From an uncultured Beijerinckiaceae bacterium (GTDB lineage: Bacteria; Pseudomonadota; Alphaproteobacteria; Rhizobiales; Beijerinckiaceae): a stretch of DNA of 13,230 nt. The DNA is taken from NCBI GenBank assembly GCA_937863205.1, contig CALMGA010000156.1:1-13230 (forward strand), read 5' to 3'. Position numbers and translations under genes: made by a program. The notes beneath the pieces are model-generated. The model did no database searches, was not told where the DNA came from, and saw only the letters and a list, made by a program, of their open reading frames with translations. Of the stretch, positions 7,287-13,230 are shown piece after piece; position 1 is the first letter of the stretch, and each line of letters opens with the position of its first letter.

Positions 7287-8294
7287 ATGGCCGTGCGGGT
7301 TGCGATCAACGGGTTCGGACGCATCGGACGCAACGTCCTGCGCGCCATCGCGGAGTCCGGCCGCAGCGACATCGAGGTCGTCGCCATCAACGATCTCGGG
7401 CCGGTCGAAACCAACGCCCACCTGCTGCGCTACGACTCCGTGCACGGCCGCTTTCCCGGTCAGGTGAAGGTGGAGGGCGACACCATCGACGTCGGCGGCG
7501 GCCCGATCAAGGTCACCGCGATCCGCAACCCGGCCGAACTGCCCCACCGCGACCTCGGCGTCGAGATCGCGCTGGAATGCACCGGCATCTTCACCGCTCG
7601 GGACAAGGCATCGGCCCACCTCCAGGCCGGCGCCAAGCGGGTGCTCGTCTCGGCGCCGGGCGACAAGGCCGACCTGACGGTGGTCTTCGGGGTCAATCAC
7701 CACAAGCTCACGGGCGACCACGTCGTGGTGTCCAATGGCTCCTGCACGACCAACTGCTTGGCGCCGGTGGCCAAGGTGCTCAACGACGCCATCGGCATCG
7801 ATCATGGCTTCATGACCACGATCCACTCCTACACCGGCGACCAGCCGACGCTCGACACCATGCATAAGGATCTTTACCGGGGCCGCGCCGCCGCCCTCTC
7901 GATGATCCCGACCACGACCGGCGCCGCCAAGGCGGTGGGCCTCGTGTTGCCGGAACTCGCCGGCAAGCTCGACGGCACCGCCATCCGGGTGCCGACCCCC
8001 AACGTGTCCGTGGTGGACTTCAAGTTCGTCGCCAAGCGCAACACCGATGTTGCCGAGGTCAGGGACGCGGTGCGCCGCGCCGCCAACGGCGAACTCAACG
8101 GCATCCTCGGCTTCACCGACGACAAGAACGTTTCGATCGATTTCAATCACGATCCCCATTCGTCCATCTTCGCAATGGATCAGGTGAAGGTGCTCGAAGG
8201 CCGGTTCGTGCGCGTGCTGTCGTGGTACGACAACGAATGGGGCTTCTCCAACCGCATGGCCGACACGGCCGTGGCGATGGGGAAGGTGCTGTAG
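7287..8294 (+). CDS. gap: Type I glyceraldehyde-3-phosphate dehydrogenase
   Basis: Catalyses the reversible NAD-dependent oxidative phosphorylation of glyceraldehyde-3-phosphate to 1,3-bisphosphoglycerate in the cytoplasm. The 335-residue length is standard. The Rossmann motif [14 protein letters not shown] is at the N-terminus. IND at 34-36 places an acidic residue where NAD-preferring enzymes have one. The catalytic Cys is C153 in SCTTNC and the base is H180 in [21 protein letters not shown] is near the end. The residue before the catalytic motif is Gly (NGSCTTNC) where most relatives have Ala. The start is ATG 7287, with AGGAG nine bases upstream (7273-7277). The frame extends back to 7158, but that part is not GAPDH-like. 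pgk begins two bases after the TAG, so the pair is an operon. Confidence 0.97.
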   Translation: MAVRVAINGFGRIGRNVLRAIAESGRSDIEVVAINDLGPVETNAHLLRYDSVHGRFPGQVKVEGDTIDVGGGPIKVTAIRNPAELPHRDLGVEIALECTGIFTARDKASAHLQAGAKRVLVSAPGDKADLTVVFGVNHHKLTGDHVVVSNGSCTTNCLAPVAKVLNDAIGIDHGFMTTIHSYTGDQPTLDTMHKDLYRGRAAALSMIPTTTGAAKAVGLVLPELAGKLDGTAIRVPTPNVSVVDFKFVAKRNTDVAEVRDAVRRAANGELNGILGFTDDKNVSIDFNHDPHSSIFAMDQVKVLEGRFVRVLSWYDNEWGFSNRMADTAVAMGKVL

Positions 8295-8295
8295 C

Positions 8296-9525
8296 ATGGC
8301 GGGCGGAGCAATGATCCAGGCCCTGGATCAGCTCGGCGACCTGCACGGCAAGCGCGTGCTGGTGCGCGTCGACCTCAACGTGCCGATGTCGAAGGGTGTC
8401 GTGTCCGACCTCACCCGCATCACCCGCGTGGTCCCCACGATCCGGGAACTTGCGGAAAAGGGTGGCAGAGTGGTGCTGCTCGCCCACTTCGGCCGCCCCA
8501 AGAACACCTTCGAGGCGAAAAGCTCGCTGGAGCCGCTGGCGGTCGCACTTGAGCGGGAACTCGGCCGCACCGTCACCTTCGTCGACGACTGCATCGGGCC
8601 GCACGCCGAGGCCGCCGTCGCTGCCCTCGGCGATGGCGACGTCGCCCTGCTGGAGAACACCCGCTTCCATTCCGGCGAGACGGCCAACGAGCCGGCTTTC
8701 GTCGCGGCCTTGGCGAAGCTCGGCGACGTCTACGTCAACGACGCCTTCTCGGCGGCGCACCGCGCCCATGCCTCCACGGAGGGCCTCGCCCACGTGCTGC
8801 CGGCCTATGCCGGGCGCACCATGCAGGCCGAGATCGACGCCTTGACGCAAGCCCTTGAGGCGCCCGAGCGCCCGCTGGCGGCGGTGGTCGGCGGCGCCAA
8901 GGTGTCGACCAAGCTCGACCTGCTCGGCAATCTGGTGGCGCGCGTCGACATGCTCGTCATCGGCGGCGGCATGGCCAACACCTTCCTCTTCGCGCAGGGC
9001 GTCGGGGTCGGCACTTCGCTTTGCGAGAAGGAGATGGCCGACACGGCCCGAAACATCATCGTCCAGGCGGATCGGGCCGGCTGCCAACTGGTGCTCCCGG
9101 TCGATGCCGTCGTGGCCGCTCGCTTCGAGGCCGGGGCGCCGGACGAAACGGTGGCGATCGACGCGGTGCCGGCTGACAGGATGATCCTCGACGTCGGTCC
9201 GCTCACCGTCGCCCGCGTCGAGGCTCTGCTGCAGGACGTCCGCACGCTGGTGTGGAACGGTCCCGTCGGCGCCTTCGAGATCGCGCCCTTCGATCGCGGC
9301 ACGGTGCGGGTGGCGCAGGCCGCCGCCGCGCTGACTGTGGCCGGCCGGCTGAAGACGATCGCAGGGGGCGGCGACACGGTGGCGGCGCTCAACCACGCCG
9401 GCGTCGGCTCCGACTTCACCTACCTGTCCACCGCCGGCGGCGCCTTCCTCGAATGGCTCGAAGGCAAGAGCCTGCCCGGCGTCGACGCGCTGCGGGCTGG
9501 CCGGGAGTCGGCAGACGATCGTTAA
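8296..9525 (+). CDS. pgk: Phosphoglycerate kinase
   Basis: Transfers phosphate from 1,3-bisphosphoglycerate to ADP, the step after gap. The 409 residues are near the usual bacterial length of about 400. Substrate-binding motifs of the N-terminal domain are RVDLNVP at 24-30 and HFGRP at 64-68, with [11 protein letters not shown] and the catalytic-site segment [14 protein letters not shown] further on. The C-terminal nucleotide domain has [25 protein letters not shown] and the glycine-rich GGGDTVAAL loop at about 357-365. ATG 8296 starts two bases after the gap stop, with GGAAGG nine bases before it. A second ATG at 8311 has GGAG only two bases away and is less likely. Fructose-bisphosphate aldolase, which often follows pgk in related genomes, is not here. 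Confidence 0.97.
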   Translation: MAGGAMIQALDQLGDLHGKRVLVRVDLNVPMSKGVVSDLTRITRVVPTIRELAEKGGRVVLLAHFGRPKNTFEAKSSLEPLAVALERELGRTVTFVDDCIGPHAEAAVAALGDGDVALLENTRFHSGETANEPAFVAALAKLGDVYVNDAFSAAHRAHASTEGLAHVLPAYAGRTMQAEIDALTQALEAPERPLAAVVGGAKVSTKLDLLGNLVARVDMLVIGGGMANTFLFAQGVGVGTSLCEKEMADTARNIIVQADRAGCQLVLPVDAVVAARFEAGAPDETVAIDAVPADRMILDVGPLTVARVEALLQDVRTLVWNGPVGAFEIAPFDRGTVRVAQAAAALTVAGRLKTIAGGGDTVAALNHAGVGSDFTYLSTAGGAFLEWLEGKSLPGVDALRAGRESADDR

Positions 9526-9571
9526 CCCTCCCGCGGTTAGGTGCTGGTATTAGCCGCTGAGGATCCGGCCC

Positions 9572-9928
9572 ATGGCCCGCACCATCGTCATCACCTCCCG
9601 GCACGATCTCGGCGCCGAACGCGTCAAGGCGCAGATCGCTGCCCGCTTCGCTGCTTTGAAGGACGCCTATATCGACCGGATCGGGGCCGCCGAGCTGATC
9701 TGGACCGAGGATGCGGCTCCCTCGAATGTGGATCAGGCGAGCGTCGGCCATGCCTGCGTCGGCCATGCCTGGGCGACGACGCTCGGGCAGAAGGGCACGG
9801 CCACGCTCGCCGTCACCGGGCACGATCTCAGGATCGAGATCGTCCTGCCCTTGCTGCTCGCGCCGCTGGCCGGGTTCCTGGAGTCGCTGATCCGGGGCAA
9901 TGCCGATGCCTTGCATCCGGCGGGTTGA
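9572..9928 (+). CDS. Polyhydroxyalkanoic acid system family protein (PF09650 type), copy 1
   Basis: A 118-residue protein resembling the small PHA-granule-regulator family (PF09650), whose members are found across proteobacteria and whose biochemical role is unclear. Family-like features are the N-terminal strand with a conserved His (ITSRHDLGAERVKAQI), a Trp at the end of the first half (ELIWTED), a second beta region (GTATLAVTGHDLRIEI) and the LPLLLAPLAGFLESLI helix. It is clearly paralogous to the next gene, sharing KxxIxxRFxxLKxxYID and AELxW. Relative to that copy it carries about 11 extra residues around SVGHACVGHA, encoded by a perfect 15-base tandem duplication at 9741-9770. TGAGGA lies eight bases before the ATG. 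The link to PHA is by family name only, as no PHA synthase or phasin gene is nearby. Confidence 0.75.
   Translation: MARTIVITSRHDLGAERVKAQIAARFAALKDAYIDRIGAAELIWTEDAAPSNVDQASVGHACVGHAWATTLGQKGTATLAVTGHDLRIEIVLPLLLAPLAGFLESLIRGNADALHPAG
9741..9770 (+). repeat. Perfect in-frame 15-base tandem duplication inside the PF09650-type gene
   Basis: The unit GCGTCGGCCATGCCT occurs at 9741-9755 and again, unchanged, at 9756-9770. It keeps the frame and encodes a doubled VGHA motif (SVGHA, CVGHA). The two copies are identical at every base, including third positions, which suggests a recent slippage event. The neighbouring paralogue has no equivalent residues. Confidence 0.9.
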
Positions 9929-10028
9929 CGATCCCTCGTCAGCGGCCCATCGCAGCGGCTTAGCCCTCGCCGCCTCTTCCGGTCCGGCGGCGAACACCTA
10001 AGTCTTGTGCCATCCGGAGACCGTCCCG

Positions 10029-10355
10029 ATGTCGCGATCGATTACCATGAGCTTCCCGCACGAGCTGAGCGTGCCGGAGGCCAAGAAGCGGATCAGCGAA
10101 CGCTTCGACTTGTTGAAGACGCAGTACATCGACAAGGTCGGGCGTGCCGAGCTGGCCTGGGTCGGCGACGTCGCGCATCTGCGCGCCAGCGCCATCGGCC
10201 AGACGGCGACGGCGGAGATCGAGGTTCAGCCGGCCAACATCCGCGTCGAGATCCACCTGCCCTGGCTGCTGGCGGCGATGGCCGGCAAGGTGGAAGGGCT
10301 CCTCAAGTCCAACGCCAAGGACACGCTGCGCATTGGGACGACCAAGAAGGCTTGA
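10029..10355 (+). CDS. Polyhydroxyalkanoic acid system family protein (PF09650 type), copy 2
   Basis: A 108-residue paralogue of the preceding gene, 100 bases downstream. It looks closer to the family norm: ITMSFPHELSVPEAKKRI at the N-terminus, AELAWVGD, then GQTATAEIEVQPANIRVEIHLPWLLAAMAGKVEGLL. The last is the amphipathic LPWLLAxxAGKVEG segment typical of PF09650. The C-terminus is basic (NAKDTLRIGTTKKA). The frame opens at 10005, but ATG 10029 is chosen because GGAG lies nine bases before it (10016-10019) and the N-terminus then aligns with copy 1 from the first residue. The molecular role is unknown. It may be soluble or associate with a surface such as a granule. Confidence 0.78.
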   Translation: MSRSITMSFPHELSVPEAKKRISERFDLLKTQYIDKVGRAELAWVGDVAHLRASAIGQTATAEIEVQPANIRVEIHLPWLLAAMAGKVEGLLKSNAKDTLRIGTTKKA

Positions 10356-10373
10356 CGCTCACGGCGACGCTTT

Positions 10374-10400
10374 CCCGAGCTGGTCCCCGGCCTGCTCGGG
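10374..10400. terminator. Hairpin between the convergent PF09650-type copy 2 and mop genes
   Basis: CCCGAGC at 10374-10380 pairs perfectly with GCTCGGG at 10394-10400. Inside, GG and CC pair again past a T-T mismatch, leaving a 7-base loop. It lies in the 56-base gap between converging genes, where a bidirectional terminator is expected. Neither strand has a proper U-tract after the stem. Confidence 0.5.
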
Positions 10401-10411
10401 TCGTCAGCCGA

Positions 10412-10624
10412 TCAATCGTCCACGGCGATCATCACATCGGACGCCTTGACGATCGCCATGGCCACCTTGCCCTTCTCCAAACCCAACTCCGCCACCGCCT
10501 CATTGGTGATGGAGGCAAACAGCTTTTCGCCCCGACCGATCTCCAGGACGACGTGCGAGGTGGTGGCACCCTTGTGGATCTCCAGCACTGTTCCACGGAG
10601 CTTGTTGCGGGCGGAAATCTTCAT
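10412..10624 (-). CDS. Molybdenum-pterin/molybdate binding protein, single Mop (TOBE) domain
   Basis: A 70-residue molbindin-like protein consisting of one Mop domain, the right length for the family (68-70 aa). It begins MKISARNKLRGTVLEIHKGA and carries TSHVVLEIG, then ASITNEAVAELGLEKGK, and ends AIVKASDVMIAVDD. The S-A-R-N, T-N-E-A and K-A-S segments are the ones that line oxyanion sites between subunits in known molbindins. Such proteins assemble into hexamers that store or buffer molybdate or tungstate in the cytoplasm. AAAGG lies about eight bases before the ATG. No modABC, modE or molybdoenzyme gene is nearby, so it stands alone, divergent from grpE. Its leader holds four 15-base repeats. 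Confidence 0.9.
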   Translation of the reverse strand: MKISARNKLRGTVLEIHKGATTSHVVLEIGRGEKLFASITNEAVAELGLEKGKVAMAIVKASDVMIAVDD

Positions 10625-10643
10625 CGCAGACCTTTCGCATCGA

Positions 10644-10703
10644 TTGGCGCAAGACGGCTTGGCGCAAGACGACTTGGCGCAGGACGGCTTGGCGCAGGAC
10701 GGG
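10644..10703. repeat. Four tandem copies of a 15-base unit in the mop leader
   Basis: Four head-to-tail units of TTGGCGCARGACGRS start at 10644, 10659, 10674 and 10689. The first two have CAAGAC and the last two CAGGAC, and the third and fourth differ only at the last base. Each begins with TTGGCGCA, and in the first two TTG-GCG-CAA is a small dyad. The block ends 20 bases from the mop start codon, so it lies in the mop leader or promoter. It could be an array of regulator sites or a slippage-prone minisatellite. The 15-base period also keeps a frame open (LAQDG repeats), but no gene is evident. Confidence 0.9.
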
Positions 10704-10717
10704 ATCGCCGGTTGTCA

Positions 10718-10746
10718 GTCCCGCTCGCTATCGCATGATACGGGAC
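10718..10746. promoter_or_regulatory. Bulged 10-bp inverted repeat between mop and grpE
   Basis: GTCCCG (10718-10723) pairs with CGGGAC (10741-10746) and TATC (10729-10732) with GATA (10737-10740). This leaves a 4-base loop and a 5-base bulge on one side. It lies about 95 bases upstream of mop and 125 upstream of grpE. It may be an operator or an RNA hairpin of the mop leader. It does not resemble the TATAT-rich ModE box. Confidence 0.4.
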
Positions 10747-10807
10747 CGGCGTCTTGCGGCATCCGGCGTGGCTACGCGTCGACGAGCCGGCGATGTCGAG
10801 CCGTCAG

Positions 10808-10836
10808 CTTGATATTCCCGGCGGCAAAACTGATAT
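10808..10836 (+). promoter_or_regulatory. Candidate grpE promoter
   Basis: CTTGAT at 10808-10813 is followed by 17 bases and TGATAT at 10831-10836, with the ATG of grpE 35 bases further on. CTTGA is the core of the sigma-32 -35 element, and the spacing suits a promoter. The -10 is closer to a housekeeping TATAAT-like element than to the CCCCAT form. Heat-shock or dual control of grpE would be expected from its function. Confidence 0.45.
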
Positions 10837-10870
10837 GTGACCGCGACCCGCGGCAGACTCCCGAAGGCCC

Positions 10871-11488
10871 ATGAACGAGCATAGCGAAGACCACGTGAAC
10901 AGCCAGGATCACATCGATGGCGCGAACGGAAACGGCGTGCCCGATGGTTCCGGCGCTCGTGCCGCGGCGACCGCCGAACCCGATCCCTTCAAGGTTCTTG
11001 AAGCGTTGCAGGCCGAGAACGTCGAGCTGAAGGATCGCTCGCTGCGCACCCTTGCCGACATGGAGAACCTGCGACGGCGGACCGAGCGCGAGGTCACCGA
11101 CGCCAAAGCCTATGGCGTCACCTCCTTCGCGCGCGACATGCTGACCTTTGCCGACAACCTGCGCCGCGCGCTGGAAGCCGTGCCGCCGGATGCGCGCGAG
11201 GCGGCGGATCCCCAGGTGAAAAGCTTCATTCAGGGCATCGAGCTGACCGAGCGGGACTTCCTGTCCCGGCTGGCGCGTTTCGGTGTGAAGAAGCTGGAAC
11301 CACAGGGCAAGCGCTTCGACCCCAACATGCACGAGGCCCTGTTCGAGGTGCCCGACGAGAGCGTACCGGCGGGAACGGTGATGCAGGTCGTGGAACAAGG
11401 CTTCGCGATCGGCGAGCGGGTTCTACGTCCGGCCAAGGTCGGCGTGTCGCGCGGTGGTCCCAAGGCCGATCCACTTAAACCGAACTGA
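10871..11488 (+). CDS. grpE: GrpE, nucleotide exchange factor of the DnaK chaperone
   Basis: A 205-residue cytoplasmic co-chaperone that releases ADP from DnaK. The N-terminal 37 residues are hydrophilic and probably disordered. A long coiled-coil helix follows ([33 protein letters not shown]). The C-terminal beta-wing region carries the GrpE signature around [45 protein letters not shown]. The length is typical. The ATG at 10871 has GAAGG only three bases away, a tight spacing, but no better start is visible. hrcA, which precedes grpE in many alphaproteobacteria, is absent here and the gene appears to be monocistronic. The 73 bases before the convergent receiver gene contain only a weak stem (TCAGG/CCTGA at 11548-11561). 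Confidence 0.96.
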   Translation: MNEHSEDHVNSQDHIDGANGNGVPDGSGARAAATAEPDPFKVLEALQAENVELKDRSLRTLADMENLRRRTEREVTDAKAYGVTSFARDMLTFADNLRRALEAVPPDAREAADPQVKSFIQGIELTERDFLSRLARFGVKKLEPQGKRFDPNMHEALFEVPDESVPAGTVMQVVEQGFAIGERVLRPAKVGVSRGGPKADPLKPN

Positions 11489-11561
11489 GAAAGCTTGGCC
11501 TTGCGCGGACGCGCCGCTTCGAGCCGAGCAACCGCAGGAAGCTCCGCTCAGGCGAGCCTGA

Positions 11562-12092
11562 TCATTTATTGGGCAGACGTTCGAGGAGCGACGCGAAGGC
11601 ATCGGGCATGGCTTCCTCGGTCGGCGTCTCGTAGGTCGCGCCCATGCCGCCTCGCACGCCGCCGACCGTCGGCTTCGTCGACATCTGATCGACGAGAAGG
11701 TCGATGCGCGTCGAGGTCGCGTCGTGGGCAAGCGATACGGCGTGCCCGGCCGCGACCGCCTCGATGGCCTTGACCAGTTCGCTCATCCGCATGCCTTTGG
11801 TCAGTACCGGGCAAGGTTGTTCGTCAGGTAGATTGGGATGGCCGGTCAGGATGGCGAGGCGAGCTGCAGGGTCGCGGCCGCGGATATGGCGAGCGAGCTC
11901 GCCACCCGACATGCCTGGCATCGTGTAATCGATCAGAACGAGATCGAAGTCGCCATGGTCGTGCAGGGTTTCCAACGCCGCCTCAGGTCCGACCGCAGTC
12001 GTCACGAAATGCCCGACTTCTTCCAGTTCGTCGGCGATGACGTGGCGGATCAGGGGGTCGTCATCGACCAGAAGGATTTCGAGATGCGCCAT
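11562..12092 (-). CDS. Orphan response regulator: receiver domain with short uncharacterised tail
   Basis: A 176-residue protein with one CheY-like receiver domain (about 4-118). The acidic pocket is DDD at 10-12, the phospho-acceptor is D55 in LIDYTMPGMSG, the switch Thr is T83 in AILTGH, and the conserved Lys is K99 in LTKG. All key residues are present, so phosphorylation is plausible. There is no DNA-binding or enzymatic output domain. The remaining 55 or so residues (ATSTRIDLLVDQMSTKPTVGG..., ending MPDAFASLLERLPNK) match no family I know. It lacks the FATGUY motif of stress-type single-domain regulators such as SdrG. GGAGG lies seven bases before the ATG, directly after a 7-bp hairpin. 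No histidine kinase gene is in the window. A candidate EcfG promoter lies about 200 bases upstream. Confidence 0.9.
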   Translation of the reverse strand: MAHLEILLVDDDPLIRHVIADELEEVGHFVTTAVGPEAALETLHDHGDFDLVLIDYTMPGMSGGELARHIRGRDPAARLAILTGHPNLPDEQPCPVLTKGMRMSELVKAIEAVAAGHAVSLAHDATSTRIDLLVDQMSTKPTVGGVRGGMGATYETPTEEAMPDAFASLLERLPNK

Positions 12093-12105
12093 TCTTCACC
12101 TCCAA

Positions 12106-12125
12106 GCGGACGTCTTGGCGTCCGC
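12106..12125 (-). promoter_or_regulatory. Hairpin directly before the receiver gene's ribosome binding site
   Basis: On the minus strand GCGGACG (12125-12119) pairs perfectly with CGTCCGC (12112-12106) around the loop CCAAGA. The SD GGAGG begins two bases past the stem. The loop CCAAG can instead pair with CTTGG at 12107-12103, which runs into the SD, so two exclusive folds exist. It could modulate translation, for example through temperature or a ligand. No known riboswitch class is recognised. Confidence 0.4.
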
Positions 12126-12294
12126 CTGCTCGCTTGACATGTGAACCACATCGACCTTGCCTGGAGCAGGCCGACCGCCGGTGCCGGCGAGGAAACGTCA
12201 CCTGGCGGACCTTGCGATACCGCAGACCTCGCGACATCGGAAGCATGGCGAGCCTCGCGTTCGTCCCAAGCCGCCGCAATCAGTGACTATTAAT

Positions 12295-12320
12295 AACAGG
12301 TCGTCGCCTTGGATCGTTCC
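12295..12320 (-). promoter_or_regulatory. Candidate EcfG/RpoE2-type promoter for the receiver gene
   Basis: On the minus strand GGAAC (12320-12316) is followed by 17 bases and TGTT (12298-12295), then the AT-rich ATTAATAG. It is the same -35, spacing and -10 as the site before rpoH2. Transcription would begin near 12289, giving a leader of about 195 bases to the ATG at 12092. It lies just beyond the gpmA stop, so the receiver gene could have its own stress promoter in addition to read-through. Confidence 0.45.
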
Positions 12321-12326
12321 CCTGTT
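12295..12326 (-). terminator. Weak hairpin after gpmA
   Basis: AACAGG (12295-12300) and CCTGTT (12321-12326) pair across a 20-base loop just beyond the gpmA stop, followed on the minus strand by ATTAATAG. The loop is large and there is no U-tract. The bases also overlap the candidate EcfG site. Confidence 0.25.
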
Positions 12327-12329
12327 CGG

Positions 12330-12989
12330 CTAGCCGCGGGGTAGCACATCGTCGGGCTGACGCGGCTCAATCTCCGGCTCCATGACCTTCTTCGACGTCA
12401 TGATCGCGTCGGGGCCGATCTCGTAGACCAGGGGAACGCCGGTCTGGATCTCAACGGTTGGGATGGTCTTCGCATTGAGGCCGTCCAGCACCATTACGAG
12501 CGCGCGCAGGCTGTTGCCGTGAGCGGTGACCAGCACCGACTCGCCGCGCAGCACGCAGGGCAGGATCGCCTGACAGTAATAGGGAAGCACGCGGGCGACC
12601 GTATCGCGCAGACTTTCCCCGCCGGGCGGCGGCACGTCATAGGACCGACGCCAGATCCTGACCTGCTCCTCGCCCCACTTCTCGCGTGCCTCATCCTTGT
12701 TGAGGCCGGACAGGTCGCCGTAGTCGCGCTCGCGCATCGCCTTGGTGATGATCGGCTTCAAGTCCAGGCCGAGCGCGACCTGTGCCGTCTTCAGCGTTTC
12801 CTGCGCCCGTCCGAGATCGGACGCGAAGGCCCGGTCGAAGCGAAGGCCCGCCCTCTTCAGCGCCAGCCCGGCAGCCCTGGCCTCATCGTAGCCGCGCTGC
12901 GTCAGGCCGGGGTCCTTCCAGCCGGTGAACAGGTTCTGCAGGTTCCACTCGCTTTGGCCGTGGCGCAGCAGAACAAGGGTGCGGGGCAT
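12330..12989 (-). CDS. gpmA: 2,3-bisphosphoglycerate-dependent phosphoglycerate mutase
   Basis: Interconverts 3- and 2-phosphoglycerate in glycolysis/gluconeogenesis, the step after pgk. The histidine-phosphatase motif [10 protein letters not shown] gives the phospho-His at H10. The second catalytic His is H157 in [10 protein letters not shown], and [13 protein letters not shown] carries the conserved Glu and Tyr of cofactor-dependent mutases. PPPGGESL is also typical. At 219 residues it is shorter than the E. coli enzyme (250), as is usual in alphaproteobacteria. AAGGA lies about ten bases before the ATG. dapB ends 90 bases upstream on the same strand, so the two are probably co-transcribed. 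Confidence 0.95.
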   Translation of the reverse strand: MPRTLVLLRHGQSEWNLQNLFTGWKDPGLTQRGYDEARAAGLALKRAGLRFDRAFASDLGRAQETLKTAQVALGLDLKPIITKAMRERDYGDLSGLNKDEAREKWGEEQVRIWRRSYDVPPPGGESLRDTVARVLPYYCQAILPCVLRGESVLVTAHGNSLRALVMVLDGLNAKTIPTVEIQTGVPLVYEIGPDAIMTSKKVMEPEIEPRQPDDVLPRG

Positions 12990-13079
12990 GCTTCACGTTC
13001 CTTCCAGCGCCACCGTCAAAGGCTGGCGGCAAGTGTCTCGAACCGGAGCGACCATCAGCCGGGAGCGCACGGCCGGACT

Positions 13080-13230
13080 TCAATCGGGCAGGCCGACCAC
13101 GTCGGCCATGGAAAACAGGCCGGGCTTGCGGCCATGTCCCCACAGCGCGGCCCGCAAGGCCCCGCGGGCGAAGATGGCGCGGTCCTCCGCCCTATGCGCG
13201 AGTTCGATGCGCTCGCCATCTCCCGCAAGG
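13080..13230 (-). CDS. dapB: 4-hydroxy-tetrahydrodipicolinate reductase, C-terminal end (5' part outside window)
   Basis: Reading the minus strand from the window edge to TGA at 13082-13080 gives 49 residues. They include [26 protein letters not shown], then [15 protein letters not shown] at the C-terminus. This is the conserved last helix and tail of DapB, which reduces the dihydrodipicolinate precursor in the diaminopimelate/lysine pathway. H-R-A-x-x-R-x-x-F-A-x-G-A and G-L-x-x-M-x-D-V-L/V-x-L are the recognisable pattern. The cofactor and substrate sites lie outside the window. Gene order dapB-gpmA on one strand is seen in other rhizobia. Confidence 0.88.
   Translation of the reverse strand, partial: LAGDGERIELAHRAEDRAIFARGALRAALWGHGRKPGLFSMADVVGLPD

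Noticed and set aside
7143..8297. 384-codon open frame opposite gap, and a 417-codon one opposite pgk
   Set aside because: Both lie exactly antisense to highly conserved glycolytic genes and read as His/Gly/Val/Asp-rich composition artefacts.
9523..9539. TAACC/GGTTA stem at the end of pgk as a terminator
   Set aside because: It is only five base pairs, overlaps the stop codon and has no U-tract.
10446..10874. Plus-strand open frame with LAQDG repeats across the mop leader
   Set aside because: The frame is kept open by the 15-base repeat period and runs antisense to mop. It has no ribosome binding site or recognisable domain.
1..13230. A hidden novel multigene system (defence, mobile or biosynthetic island)
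   Set aside because: Almost every long frame resolves to a conserved housekeeping or stress gene, composition looks uniform, and there are no mobility genes, att-like repeats or CRISPR-like arrays.

Overview
The window is a stretch of high-GC, gene-dense alphaproteobacterial chromosome, most likely Hyphomicrobiales (Rhizobiales). That placement rests on the combination of CobS/CobT cobaltochelatase subunits, an RpoH2-type heat-shock sigma factor, the DUF4164-zapA pair divergent from gap-pgk, and the protein sequences themselves. It reads as core and housekeeping DNA. I see no transposase, integrase, phage gene, CRISPR array, tRNA or rRNA, and nothing that looks like a new multigene defence or biosynthetic system.

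Layout. (1) Bases 1-2191, plus strand: the 3' end of cobS, then cobT, overlapping by one base. (2) Bases 2262-6926, minus strand: in transcription order DUF4164 gene, zapA (4-base overlap), arfB, a secreted SNase-like nuclease, an M48 lipoprotein protease (GTGA overlap with the nuclease) and rpoH2. (3) A 360-base divergent control region, then gap and pgk on the plus strand, followed by two tandem paralogous small genes of the PHA-granule-regulator family (PF09650 type). (4) A convergent small molybdate-binding protein (Mop/TOBE), with a four-copy 15-base repeat in its leader, divergent from grpE. (5) Minus strand: an orphan receiver protein, gpmA and the 3' end of dapB, which is cut by the window edge.

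How the genes fit together. gap, pgk and gpmA are three steps of lower glycolysis/gluconeogenesis. cobS-cobT insert cobalt in the aerobic B12 pathway. rpoH2, grpE, the M48 envelope protease and ArfB are protein quality-control or stress functions that share a neighbourhood rather than one operon. dapB belongs to lysine/diaminopimelate synthesis and zapA to division.

The most interesting signals are regulatory. The pattern GGAAC-N17-TGTT, which fits the alphaproteobacterial general-stress (EcfG/RpoE2) promoter, occurs twice in non-coding DNA, once ahead of rpoH2 and once ahead of the orphan receiver gene. The rpoH2 copy is interleaved with a perfect 9-base inverted repeat. Also worth a look are the 15-base repeats before mop, the tandem PF09650-type pair with an in-frame 15-base duplication, and a TTG start with a strong ribosome binding site for the nuclease.
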